Shown here one piece after another: positions 1 to 8,275 of a stretch of 34,461 nucleotides of DNA (positions within the stretch are counted from its first letter, which is position 1; every line of letters starts with the position of its first letter). Below the pieces are notes generated by a model that saw only the letters and a list, made by a program, of their open reading frames with translations, ran no database searches and had not been told where the DNA came from. Where the stretch lies: positions 1-34,461 of the forward strand of contig PVWI01000030.1 in NCBI GenBank assembly GCA_003003725.1. The letters run 5' to 3'. This stretch comes from a filamentous cyanobacterium Phorm 6 (GTDB taxonomy: Bacteria > Cyanobacteriota > Cyanobacteriia > Cyanobacteriales > Microcoleaceae). Position numbers and translations under genes: made by a program.

Positions 1-2877
1 CTGGTTAAGTTGGAACGGTGGGAGGAAGCGGTAGAAGCTTACCGGATGGCGATCGAATTAAATCCCGATTTTAGCTGGTCTCACAACAATTTAGCTGATG
101 TTTTGCTGAAGTTGGAACGGTGGGATGAGGCGGTAGAAGCTTACCGGAAAGCAACTGAGTTAAATCCCGATTTTAGTTGGTCGCACAATTATTTGGCTGA
201 CGCGCTGGTGAAGGGGGAACGCTGGGATGAGGCGATTTCGGCTTACCAAAGGTCGATCGAACTGAATCCCGACCATTTTTGGGCGCACAACAATCTAGCA
301 GAAACGCTGGTGAATTTGGAACGCTGGGATGAGGCGGTTGTTGCGTACCGGCGGGCTAACGAAATCGACCCGAATTTTTTCTGGTCCGAGAGCAAGTTGG
401 GCGACGCGCTGCTAGAAATGGAAAGGTGGGAGGAGGCGATCGCAGTTTATCGGCGGGCGGCCGAGTTGAATCCTGATTTTGCGTGGACTTATTACAACAT
501 GGGGACGGCTCTGGAGAAGCTGGAACGGTGGGATGAGTCGATCGCTTCTTACCGCCGTGCTGTGGAAATTCAGCCGGATTTGCCGTGGATCTCGCAAAAG
601 CTGGCTGATGCTTTGAGGATGCGATCGCAGTGGGATTTGCAGGAGGCGATGCGTTTGTACCGACGGGCGATTCAGGAGAATCGTGATGATGTGCAGTTGT
701 ATCACAAGGCGTTGGAGATTGCGCCGAATGATGCTGACCTTTATGTTGAGTTGGCGAATGCTTTGGTGCGGCACAGTTGGCCGGATGGGGCGATCGTCTT
801 TTATCAGATGGCGTTGCAGATTCGGCCGGGCGATCGGGGGATTTCGGCGCGGTTAGACAAGGTGCTGGAAAAAAAAAAGCCAATTAAAAATCAGTCGCGA
901 GTAGAGGTATTGAGTCCGGCTAAAAGCCCCGAACCACTTCCCAGTAGTCGTATTGAGCATCAGTCGCGAGTAGAGATATTGAGTCCGGTTAAAAGCCCCG
1001 AACCAGTCCCCAGTAGTCGTATTGTTGTCAGCGAACATCGGAAAGCTAAACCCTTGAACGGAGATGTACGTCTGATTGCTTTCTATCTGCCACAGTTCCA
1101 TCCAATACCAGAGAATGATTTATGGTGGGGCAAAGGTTTTACGGAGTGGACTAAAGTAACCAAAGCTCAACCTTTATTTGAAGGACACCATCAACCTCAG
1201 CTTCCAGCAGAGCTAGGTTTCTATGACTTACGGATTCCTGAAGTTAGAGAAGCGCAGGCAGCCCTAGCGCAAAAATATGGGATATTTGGTTTTTGTTATT
1301 ATTATTATTGGTTCGCAGGTAAGCGCTTGCTTCACCTTCCTCTTGATGAAGTGTTGCGAACAAAAAAACCTGATTTTCCATTCTGCGTTTGTTGGGCGAA
1401 TGAAAACTGGACCAGACGGTGGGATGGAGCCGAACATGAGATCCTGATCGCGCAAGAACATTCGCCAGAGCAAAATAAAGCTTTTGCCGAAAGTTTAATT
1501 CACATTTTGCTTGACGAGCGATATATTCGCATCAATGGCGAACCCTTACTCATTGTCTATCGGAGTGATATTTTGCCAGATCCTCTACAGCTCACAGAGC
1601 AGTGGAGAGAGGTTTTTAGAGCAAATGGTGTCGGAGAAGTTCACCTTTGCCTCGCCATTACCTGTTTTTCAGGTTATGTAGACCCGGTGAGCATAGGTTT
1701 TGATTCTGCGTTGCAGTTTCCACCGCATGGAGTACCTGCTCGCGAAATTTCACCTTCTGAACTTGCGGGAATGCACCCAGATTTCACCGGAAAGCTGATG
1801 GATTATCAAGATGGCGCTATCAATGCCGTAGCGACAAACCTTCCAGACTTTAAAATATTTCCTGGAGCTATGCCGTCATGGGATAACACGGCTCGAAGAG
1901 GAACTACTGCTCATGCTTTTATTAATTCCAGCCCCGATATTTACGAGTTTTGGTTGCGCGGTGCGATCGAAAAAACCACACAAAGGAATTCAGGCGATGA
2001 ACGAATTGTTTTCATTAACGCTTGGAATGAATGGGCGGAAGGAGCCCACCTAGAACCAGATCAGAAATATGGACATAGCCACCTTTTAGTTACCAGTAAA
2101 GCACTTAACGGGACACACGGTTGGAGAACGAGTCTTAATCTGCTACGCTATTTTCCTAATAAAACCGTAGACTATCTGAATCAACTGCTTGATGAATTAG
2201 AGGAAAAAACTACTGCTCATGATCGTTCTATTCAGGCATTGTACAGCATGATCCAAAGACTCGTTATCATCTCTGAGATCGATCATTATCAACAATATTC
2301 TGAATTATGGTGGAACTTGGAATCCCCTAAACCTGAAATGCAGTTCGATATCAATTCTATTGTTATATCAGGCTGGATATTGTCTGCAATTTCTAGGGCT
2401 GTTAGCATAGAAGTCATGTCTAACGATCGGATTATTCAGCGATTTCCTGTTAATATAGAGCGTCAGGATATAGGTGACGCTTATTCCTTTCCTGATGCGC
2501 ATCGTAGCGGTTTTTCAGCAAGGTTAAAATTAGGCTGGGTAGAATCTGAACAATCTATAAATTTGCGTGCTGTTCTGCAAGATGGAAGTTATATTCCATT
2601 ATCATTAATCCGGTTACAACAAGGCTATAAGACTATTCAAAAGTTAGGGATAGCTGTAGATGAAAATGGTCAATTCCGTTATTCCCAGTCAGATATTGTA
2701 AAAGCAAGGATCAATCAGATCCGAATTCTTCCTCTTGAAGGAAGCGATGAGCAGCGTTGGGAATTGTTGAATCAATTGGAGAAAGAAATCGAGGCTCAAG
2801 AACAAGTAATTGAATCACTATCCAATTTTCTTAAACAGATCCCTGAAACGAATCTTTTCGCTTTCGATGCGGACTAA
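1..2877 (+). CDS. TPR-WbsX glycosyltransferase, 5' end outside window
   Basis: Predicted cytoplasmic glycosyltransferase for surface polysaccharide. The frame is open to base 1 and the first in-frame codons already read as TPR sequence (VKLERWEEAVEAYR), so the true start lies upstream. Three parts are visible. Bases 1-850 encode about seven 34-residue TPR units of the type LERWDEAVEAYRKATELNPD. Bases 870-1045 encode a linker containing a run of ten A and a 69-bp tandem duplication. Bases 1060-2155 encode a WbsX-type domain (Pfam Glyco_tran_WbsX), recognised by AFYLPQFHPIPENDLWWG, GFTEWT, GFCYYYYWF, WANENWTRRWDG and NAWNEWAEGAHLEPD. Bases 2305-2630 encode a C-terminal module starting WWNLESPKP that also occurs at the N-terminus of the methyltransferase at 3978-5483. 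The family is associated with O-antigen and exopolysaccharide clusters. The sugar donor and acceptor cannot be told from sequence. Confidence 0.88.
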   Translation: MVKLERWEEAVEAYRMAIELNPDFSWSHNNLADVLLKLERWDEAVEAYRKATELNPDFSWSHNYLADALVKGERWDEAISAYQRSIELNPDHFWAHNNLAETLVNLERWDEAVVAYRRANEIDPNFFWSESKLGDALLEMERWEEAIAVYRRAAELNPDFAWTYYNMGTALEKLERWDESIASYRRAVEIQPDLPWISQKLADALRMRSQWDLQEAMRLYRRAIQENRDDVQLYHKALEIAPNDADLYVELANALVRHSWPDGAIVFYQMALQIRPGDRGISARLDKVLEKKKPIKNQSRVEVLSPAKSPEPLPSSRIEHQSRVEILSPVKSPEPVPSSRIVVSEHRKAKPLNGDVRLIAFYLPQFHPIPENDLWWGKGFTEWTKVTKAQPLFEGHHQPQLPAELGFYDLRIPEVREAQAALAQKYGIFGFCYYYYWFAGKRLLHLPLDEVLRTKKPDFPFCVCWANENWTRRWDGAEHEILIAQEHSPEQNKAFAESLIHILLDERYIRINGEPLLIVYRSDILPDPLQLTEQWREVFRANGVGEVHLCLAITCFSGYVDPVSIGFDSALQFPPHGVPAREISPSELAGMHPDFTGKLMDYQDGAINAVATNLPDFKIFPGAMPSWDNTARRGTTAHAFINSSPDIYEFWLRGAIEKTTQRNSGDERIVFINAWNEWAEGAHLEPDQKYGHSHLLVTSKALNGTHGWRTSLNLLRYFPNKTVDYLNQLLDELEEKTTAHDRSIQALYSMIQRLVIISEIDHYQQYSELWWNLESPKPEMQFDINSIVISGWILSAISRAVSIEVMSNDRIIQRFPVNIERQDIGDAYSFPDAHRSGFSARLKLGWVESEQSINLRAVLQDGSYIPLSLIRLQQGYKTIQKLGIAVDENGQFRYSQSDIVKARINQIRILPLEGSDEQRWELLNQLEKEIEAQEQVIESLSNFLKQIPETNLFAFDAD
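869..879 (+). other. A10 homopolymer in coding frame
   Basis: Ten consecutive A residues encode EKKK exactly between the TPR array and the linker before the WbsX domain. The reading contains A AAA AAG, a heptamer known as slippery in bacterial frameshifting. A one-base change would separate the TPR array from the glycosyltransferase domain. Slippage itself is inference. Confidence 0.6.
892..1029 (+). repeat. 69-bp tandem duplication in the linker
   Basis: Two adjacent 69-bp copies (892-960 and 961-1029) differ by a few substitutions. Both encode a 23-residue proline- and serine-rich linker starting QSRVE(V/I)LSP and containing KSPEP and PSSRI. The copy is in frame, so it lengthens the flexible hinge between the TPR array and the WbsX domain. 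Confidence 0.9.
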
Positions 2878-2929
2878 AGAAGATTTGCGATAGTTTGTAA
2901 ATTACAGAGTAGTGTGAGGAATTTGAGTA

Positions 2930-3802
2930 ATGAAGAAGATTTCAGAAAATCCCCTAGTATCCGTAGTTATTCCCTGTTACAAGCACGAAAAGTTTATTCA
3001 GAGATGTTTGGATTCAGTGGCTGCTCAGACTTATAAAAATATAGAAGTTGTCATTGTTGACGATTGTTCGCCGGATGGTTCAGCTTCGGAGATTCAGCGG
3101 TTAGTTGAGAGTAAAAGTTGGCGAGATAGATTTTCTCAGCCCTCACAATTTCACGGTTTTACTAAAAATCAGGGAGCTCATGCTGCAATCAACTATGGTA
3201 TAACCCAAGCGAAGGGAGAGATTATTGCACTTTTGAATTCAGATGATGTGTATCACCCAGAACGAATCAAAGCTACGGTTAATGCAATGCAGAAAGGAGG
3301 GTATGAATTTGTATTTAGCCGCGTCCAGTATATAGATGAAGATGATAGGGTTGTAACTAACTCTCATGCTGTCGCTAAGAATTATTTTAATTACCAAAGA
3401 AATATTAACCTTAAGCCGTTTCCTTCTGTTGGATTTGCTTGCTTGTCAGCAAATGTAAGTATTTCTACTGGAAATTTTGTTTTTACAAAAGCGCTTTTTA
3501 ATCAGGTGGGTGAGTTTAACGATTATCGGTATTGCCATGACTGGGATTTTCTGTTGCGTTCCATAATTTATACAGAACCATTTTTTCTTGAAGAAGACCT
3601 CTATTACTATCGGTTTCATGGAAAAAATACTTTTGAGTCTTTGGCAGCAATTGGCCCTCAAGAATCAGCAAGCTTGCTCAGAAACTTTTTCTCAAAAGTT
3701 CAATGTCATTGGTCGCCTAACGCCATTGCACCTTCTCCATTGAATTGGCCTGGTTTCTTTGAACTTTTTATCCACTGGTATGGATTAGAGCGGTTTATGT
3801 AA
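2930..3802 (+). CDS. Family 2 glycosyltransferase (GT-A fold)
   Basis: This 290-aa protein transfers a sugar from a nucleotide-sugar donor, probably during assembly of a surface glycan. The N-terminus PLVSVVIPCYKHEKF is the classic GT2 opening. D44-D45 in VIVDDCSPDGS bind the nucleotide, NSDD at 103-106 is the DXD-like metal site, and CHDWDFLLR near residue 202 resembles the ED/DWD acceptor-base motif. No membrane segment is seen, so it is not a processive synthase of the membrane type. The ATG is preceded by GAGGAA at good spacing. It lies 52 bp behind the WbsX gene on the same strand and may be co-transcribed with it. It ends before a perfect 18-bp hairpin. Donor specificity is unknown. Confidence 0.9.
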   Translation: MKKISENPLVSVVIPCYKHEKFIQRCLDSVAAQTYKNIEVVIVDDCSPDGSASEIQRLVESKSWRDRFSQPSQFHGFTKNQGAHAAINYGITQAKGEIIALLNSDDVYHPERIKATVNAMQKGGYEFVFSRVQYIDEDDRVVTNSHAVAKNYFNYQRNINLKPFPSVGFACLSANVSISTGNFVFTKALFNQVGEFNDYRYCHDWDFLLRSIIYTEPFFLEEDLYYYRFHGKNTFESLAAIGPQESASLLRNFFSKVQCHWSPNAIAPSPLNWPGFFELFIHWYGLERFM

Positions 3803-3833
3803 AGACTAAGGCGATCAATTCGCAAGCATTTGC

Positions 3834-3872
3834 CTAATACGCTCACAGTGTCCTACACTGTGAGCGTATTAG
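3834..3872. terminator. Perfect 18-bp hairpin between convergent genes
   Basis: CTAATACGCTCACAGTGT (3834-3851) and its exact reverse complement (3855-3872) are separated by CCT. The stem lies 31 bp after the GT2 stop and about 105 bp from the stop of the convergent methyltransferase. There is no T-run on either side, so a bidirectional terminator or RNA-stabilising hairpin is possible but not proven. Confidence 0.5.
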
Positions 3873-3882
3873 TAAGTAGTAA

Positions 3883-3966
3883 GACACAATTAATTACACA
3901 AAACTCTGGGCTACAAGCCTTGTCTAGTAAAGAATCAGTAAAAAATCAGTGTGTAATTAATTCTGT
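3883..3966. repeat. 84-bp inverted-repeat element, MITE-like
   Basis: The ends are inverted: GACACAATTAATTACACA at 3883-3900 and a near-complementary TGTGTAATTAATTCTGTC at 3949-3966. The core is short and non-coding. This has the shape of a miniature inverted-repeat element. No matching second copy was seen in the window and no clear target duplication is visible. Confidence 0.5.
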
Positions 3967-3977
3967 CCAATTACTTA

Positions 3978-5483
3978 TCAGCGATCGCCAACAGGTTTTT
4001 GCATAACGATCAGCGATTGCGGGATGATCGCTGGATCGTAGGTGAAATCGCAGAAATCTAGATATTTAGTCCACTCTCGCTCAACGTACTTCTGAGGGAT
4101 TACAGCTTCTCCGTAAAAAGATGCGTCCCGAGGACCTCCGCCCCCCGTCGCACTGTATAAAAACTTACCGCTGTCGTAATCTGCCAGAGCTGCTTCAGTA
4201 TTCACAAATGAGTGTGCCAAGGCATGATGCCAATTATTAGAAGTATTGCTCTGGTTTCGGAGGGTGCGACAAAGTTCAATAAAACTACGCGCCTGAGTGG
4301 TAGCGACGAAGATGCCTCCTGGTTTTAGTATCCTCGAAAACTCTTCCACCCACTTGATGTGGACAGGTTCTGCCAAATGAGAAAAGACAGAGTAGGCGTA
4401 AACAATATCGAAACAGCCATCAGACAACTCCAAAGGAGGTAGTGGTTGGATCGCGCTGTAGTTTCCGTGTTTGACTGTGTTGATACAGAGCTGAGTCATT
4501 TCTGAATCGACATCAATCCCATATAAATTCTCAGCAGCGACATCTTTGAGGAAAAATCGAATTATCCGCCCCCATCCACAACCAAAATCGAGAATACGGC
4601 TCTCTCGCCCTAATTTCAGCCCCAGTTTCCCTAAATACCGCTTGATTTCAGAATAGAAATTAAACGCTTCGTTAAGAGCCTGCTGTCCCGACATCCCGAC
4701 AAACTGACGCTGAAGTTCTTCTGGCGGAAATCCCGGCATTTCAATGCCGTCTACAACTTTGTGATCCAGACTTTTAAGCAGTGTCTCCAACCATTCTCGA
4801 TCGCTCATCCCAGACCCATAAGTCAAGATAGCAGCGTTAGTGCTTTTGCAGGCAACAGCCTCCGGTTTGACAGGAGAATTTGTTTTCTGGTTCGCCAATT
4901 CTGCGGATAAATTCATTGTGGCGATCGCTTGCGATTGATTCTCCGTCTGGTACTTTTGGGAGTTTAAGCGCGGTAATTGCTCTTGAGTTTGGCGGAGCAA
5001 AGGCTTATGTTGCTCCAACTCTGACTGAATTTGCTCTAGTCGAGTCCGAGAACGCTTTAAATCTGCCTGAATCTGCTTTAAGCGCGGCAGCTTTTGCCGA
5101 AATCTCACCACAGCGATCGGCACAATGCTTTGATCTGAAAACACAGCTTCGAGAACTAATTCACATTCATCTGACAGTTCGCCTACTCCTACTTCAGCCG
5201 AAAAGCCACAGTTTTCCGAACCTGCTACATTTGAATGAATTTTAGCTACATCCGGGCGAGGATTATTAGTAGCAATTTCCTGAATTACTGTGCCACCGCT
5301 AGTTACTTTGATAGCAACTGCTGGATATTTTTTTCCTAAGATCCAGCCATAAACAAAAATTTTGTCCGTTTCAAACTGGAGATTATTGCGCGGGCTGTCT
5401 ATATTATAGCCCCATAGCAAGCCGGAATCTTCTACGGACAACGCAGCTACATCTAAAATTTCAATTAAAGCTTGTTCGCTCAT
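3978..5483 (-). CDS. Methyltransferase with GWIL module and coiled coil
   Basis: This 501-aa protein has four parts. Residues 22-130 form a module with GWILG and CGFSAEV that aligns with the C-terminus of the WbsX protein. Residues 131-185 are a predicted coiled coil rich in Q, L, R and E. Residues 190-290 are a linker. The class I SAM-dependent methyltransferase domain follows, with motif I ILDFGCGWG at 297-305 and the acidic strand GIDVDSEM around 322. The substrate is unknown; given the neighbours it is probably a sugar or glycan end. The ATG at 5483 is preferred because an upstream in-frame start at 5546 would overlap the preceding gene by 29 bp. It is the last gene of a minus-strand trio, 34 bp behind the broken sulfotransferase. 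No strong ribosome-binding site is visible. Confidence 0.82.
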   Translation of the reverse strand: MSEQALIEILDVAALSVEDSGLLWGYNIDSPRNNLQFETDKIFVYGWILGKKYPAVAIKVTSGGTVIQEIATNNPRPDVAKIHSNVAGSENCGFSAEVGVGELSDECELVLEAVFSDQSIVPIAVVRFRQKLPRLKQIQADLKRSRTRLEQIQSELEQHKPLLRQTQEQLPRLNSQKYQTENQSQAIATMNLSAELANQKTNSPVKPEAVACKSTNAAILTYGSGMSDREWLETLLKSLDHKVVDGIEMPGFPPEELQRQFVGMSGQQALNEAFNFYSEIKRYLGKLGLKLGRESRILDFGCGWGRIIRFFLKDVAAENLYGIDVDSEMTQLCINTVKHGNYSAIQPLPPLELSDGCFDIVYAYSVFSHLAEPVHIKWVEEFSRILKPGGIFVATTQARSFIELCRTLRNQSNTSNNWHHALAHSFVNTEAALADYDSGKFLYSATGGGGPRDASFYGEAVIPQKYVEREWTKYLDFCDFTYDPAIIPQSLIVMQKPVGDR

Positions 5484-5517
5484 TTTTTTAGCTTTTGTTA
5501 GGAATGAATATCTTATT

Positions 5518-6333
5518 TTAACTGAAAACTGTGACAGTGTTAGCAATCACAGAACGATTTTGCTCCATTTTTGCCTGAACTTGTGACAGCTTCTGCCGAG
5601 ATGCACTCAAAGCGAGATCGTACTGTTCAAATGAACTTGACAACCCTTGGCGTTTAGCTCTCATATCTAATGCTTTTTGATACAGTTCCATGTCTTTGCT
5701 AGTTATTTCTGTTAGCCTTTTCATTGTACTTTTGTCAGTCAATGCTTTTTGTAAAAGCTCCTGATAATTAGGATACTTATTTTGATTAAAAACCTCCATT
5801 TTAAACTCAGGCAAACCTAGCATCTGCTTCAGTTCTGCTAAATCATCTTGAAAAAATTCTTGAACACCAACAAAGTAAAAATCAGTTAAATCTACATCTC
5901 GACAATAGTACTAGACCAAGGGATTCATCCAGTTTTTAGCATTCATTTCTGCAAACTCTAACAGACTGATGTTATTTTCAACCATATACTTATGTTCTTC
6001 ACTAAAAAAAACATTTTCTTTGGGCTGCGACTTCCAAAAAAAGTAGCCAGAAATGAATTGAATAATTGGATTTCTCATCCAGATTATTCTTTTTGCTGAT
6101 GGGAAGTAATCCTTGTATTTCCTTGCTGGAAAATGACCGTGAATAACCCTAGCTTGTGGTTGATCAGACAATCTATCCAGAGTATTTTCTAATTTTTCCT
6201 GTTGTTGATAGTCACCAAAAACTTGCATCTCGCCGTAGACCTGTTTTAAAATTCTCCCAAAAGTTCCTCCCGCTGTTTTGTGTACGTGGACTGAGATGAT
6301 TTCCACTTGAGAATCCTTGAATAAATTATTCAT
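5518..6333 (-). pseudogene. PAPS-type sulfotransferase split by one amber codon
   Basis: The gene would encode 271 residues of a P-loop sulfotransferase that moves sulfate from PAPS to a glycan or other hydroxyl. HVHKTAGGTF near residues 16-25 is the 5'-phosphosulfate loop, and RIIWMRNPIIQFISGYF near 82-98 is the 3'-phosphate site. Codon 141 (bases 5911-5913) is TAG, after NWMNPLV. The same frame continues without another stop as YYCRDVDLTDFYFVG and then a normal helical C-terminus, so the lesion is one nonsense change and not a frameshift. The ATG at 6333 follows GAGGAG 11 bases upstream; a longer start at 6390 would overlap the preceding methyltransferase gene. It may be a recent pseudogene, a read-through gene or an assembly error. 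The family assignment is firm. Confidence 0.85.
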
Positions 6334-6373
6334 TTCCAATTTGGCTCCTCTTGTTTGCTGCTGAACTGATATT

Positions 6374-8275
6374 TTATGAAATAGTAACAACAGTTCTAAG
6401 AGCTGTTATACTCCGCATCAGTTGTTTCCACTCCGCTGAGTTAGTGAGAGAATAACTATCAAATTCATAACCTTTCTCTAACGATAACTTCGCAAAACTT
6501 TCTAACCAGTTTACCACTGTTTCTGTGCGCGATAAAGGGGTACATTTCAAAGATTGCTGCAAATAGTGAGCCACACCAGCCAGATCACCTTTACCGTAAG
6601 CATACCAAGCCTCCCACAACAAGAGATTGTACTGCGTCGGGTGCTGTCCCTCTGCCTGAGTGGCGGCTAGATTTTTTTGAAATAGCAATCGCTCCAATAC
6701 TTCCTGAGTCTGATGCAGTTGGGACTGAGATTGTTCTAAGACAGCATTCGTCTCGTTCAGTTGAACTTGAGCTTGTGCTAGTTTTGCACCAGTTTGACCC
6801 TGTTGAGACTGAGATTGTTTGAATTTCGTTTGAGTTTGTGCTAATTCGGCTTCAGTTTGAGCCTGTTGAGACTGAGATTGTTCTAATTCTGCCTGAGTCT
6901 CGCGTAGTTGAGACTGAGATTGTTTCAATTCTGTCTGAGTCTCGTGCAGTTGAGATTGAGATTGTTTCAATTCTGTCTGAGTCTCGTGCAGTTGGGATTG
7001 AGATTGTTCCAACACCACCTGAGTCTCGTGCAGTTGAGATTGAGATTGTTCCAACACCACCTGAGTCTCGTGCAGTTGGGATTGAGATTCTTCTAACACT
7101 GCCTGAGTCTCGTGCAGTTGAGATTGAGATTCTTCTAACACCACCTCGGTATGTTGCAGTTGAGATTGAGATTCTTCTAACACCGCCTCGGTATGTTGCA
7201 GTTGAGACTGAGATTGTTCCAATTCTGCTTGAGTCTCGTGCAGTTGAGACTGAGATTGTTCCAATTCTGCCTGAGTCTCGTGCAGTTGAGACTGAGATTG
7301 TTTCAATTCTGTCTGAGTCTCGTGCAGTTGGGATTGAGATTGCTCTAACACGGCCTCGGTATGTTGCAGTTGGGATTGAGATTGTTCTAACACTGACTCG
7401 GTATTTTGCAGTTGAGACTGGCATTGCATTAATATTACCTCAGTCTGATGAAGTTGAGACTGGTATTGACTCAGGAATGCGTTGGTTTGATGCAGTTGAG
7501 ACTGAGATTCTGCCAATGCTATCTGATTTTCTTTGAATAAGTCGTCTGGCTTGTCTATATATATAGAATCTATAGCTGGTTGCACATTTGTAACTTCATC
7601 TGAACATAGAGCGATAAAATAAATTGGCTCTTCTAAGGAGCAAACCTTCTGATTCACTTCACTATCATCAAAGGTATAAGCATTGAAGCTAGGTTGACTC
7701 GCTTCCTTCAAAGGAAAAATAAAAGATCCTGTTGCCAACCTTTGACCGTAGATTTTAACGTGCTTAAAGTGGCGATTCAGCAAGCTAATAAATTGATAAT
7801 CGTAAAGCTCTTTGACGTGAAATGGATTAGAATATTCAGGCAAATCTGAATAAGTCAGCCGATTGGGAGAAGAAATTATCAGCAGCCCTCCTGGATTGAG
7901 AACCCTTTTGATTTCTTGCATCATTTCTTCATGTTGATTGTGATGCTCAATCGTTTCAAAGGATGTAACAATATCTACAGATTGACTGGGAAGGGGAATC
8001 GCCTCACAAGCTCCTACCACAAACTCTAAATTGGGACGATCTCCGTACTTTTGATTTGCATATTCTACAGATTTGGAGTCAATATCAACTCCCACGACTG
8101 AACGAGCAAATTTTGATAAGCTTGCAGATCCGTATCCCTCTCCTGAAGCGATATCCAGCACTTGTTTGTCGCGAGCTAACTCCATCGACAGAGCATACCT
8201 GTGCAAATGTTCATACTTGATTTGCCCCTTCATGCAAGAAGGCAAATATCTTTCACCTGTAGGTTCTAATTCCAT
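6374..8275 (-). CDS. SAM methyltransferase with ~20x14-residue coiled coil
   Basis: This 633-aa protein starts with a class I methyltransferase domain at about residues 1-200: motif I VLDIASGEGYGS at 39-50, VVGVDID at 60-66, and FETIEHH and LNPGGLLIISSPN further on. Residues 252-528 are a long coiled coil made of about 20 units of 14 residues, consensus QSQLHETQAVLEQS, exactly two heptads each. The last 105 residues are helical (LLLWEAWYAYGKGDLAGVAHYL). The ATG follows AGGAGG nine bases upstream. It is the first gene of a minus-strand trio. Methyltransferase plus extended coiled coil is the plan of WbdD, which caps E. coli O9a chains and measures their length, but no WbdD kinase domain is seen here. 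The ruler role is inference. Confidence 0.85.
   Translation of the reverse strand: MELEPTGERYLPSCMKGQIKYEHLHRYALSMELARDKQVLDIASGEGYGSASLSKFARSVVGVDIDSKSVEYANQKYGDRPNLEFVVGACEAIPLPSQSVDIVTSFETIEHHNQHEEMMQEIKRVLNPGGLLIISSPNRLTYSDLPEYSNPFHVKELYDYQFISLLNRHFKHVKIYGQRLATGSFIFPLKEASQPSFNAYTFDDSEVNQKVCSLEEPIYFIALCSDEVTNVQPAIDSIYIDKPDDLFKENQIALAESQSQLHQTNAFLSQYQSQLHQTEVILMQCQSQLQNTESVLEQSQSQLQHTEAVLEQSQSQLHETQTELKQSQSQLHETQAELEQSQSQLHETQAELEQSQSQLQHTEAVLEESQSQLQHTEVVLEESQSQLHETQAVLEESQSQLHETQVVLEQSQSQLHETQVVLEQSQSQLHETQTELKQSQSQLHETQTELKQSQSQLRETQAELEQSQSQQAQTEAELAQTQTKFKQSQSQQGQTGAKLAQAQVQLNETNAVLEQSQSQLHQTQEVLERLLFQKNLAATQAEGQHPTQYNLLLWEAWYAYGKGDLAGVAHYLQQSLKCTPLSRTETVVNWLESFAKLSLEKGYEFDSYSLTNSAEWKQLMRSITALRTVVTIS
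6690..7520 (-). repeat. 42-bp tandem repeat array, about 20 units
   Basis: Inside the methyltransferase gene a 42-bp unit is repeated about 20 times with no spacers. Inner units are nearly identical at DNA level and outer units are more diverged; one half-unit (QTKFKQS) breaks the period. Every unit is in frame and encodes two coiled-coil heptads. Such arrays change copy number easily by slippage or recombination. The array also opens spurious reading frames on the other strand. Confidence 0.92.

Noticed and set aside
356-883. Open frames antisense to the TPR array
   Set aside because: They are shadows of a repetitive coding region with strong codon bias; their predicted proteins are low-complexity.
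3834-3872. Hairpin as part of a tRNA or small RNA gene
   Set aside because: No tRNA cloverleaf or promoter is visible around it.
5911-5913. Amber codon as pyrrolysine or other recoding
   Set aside because: No pyl genes or recoding signal is visible and a single nonsense change is simpler; cyanobacteria are not known to use pyrrolysine.
6690-7520. CRISPR-like look of regularly repeated DNA
   Set aside because: Units are tandem with no unique spacers and encode heptads in frame; no cas gene is near.
6838-7536. Long repetitive open frames on the plus strand and in a second minus frame over the 42-bp array
   Set aside because: They exist only because the repeat period is a multiple of three and lacks stops; the methyltransferase frame has conserved domains on both sides.
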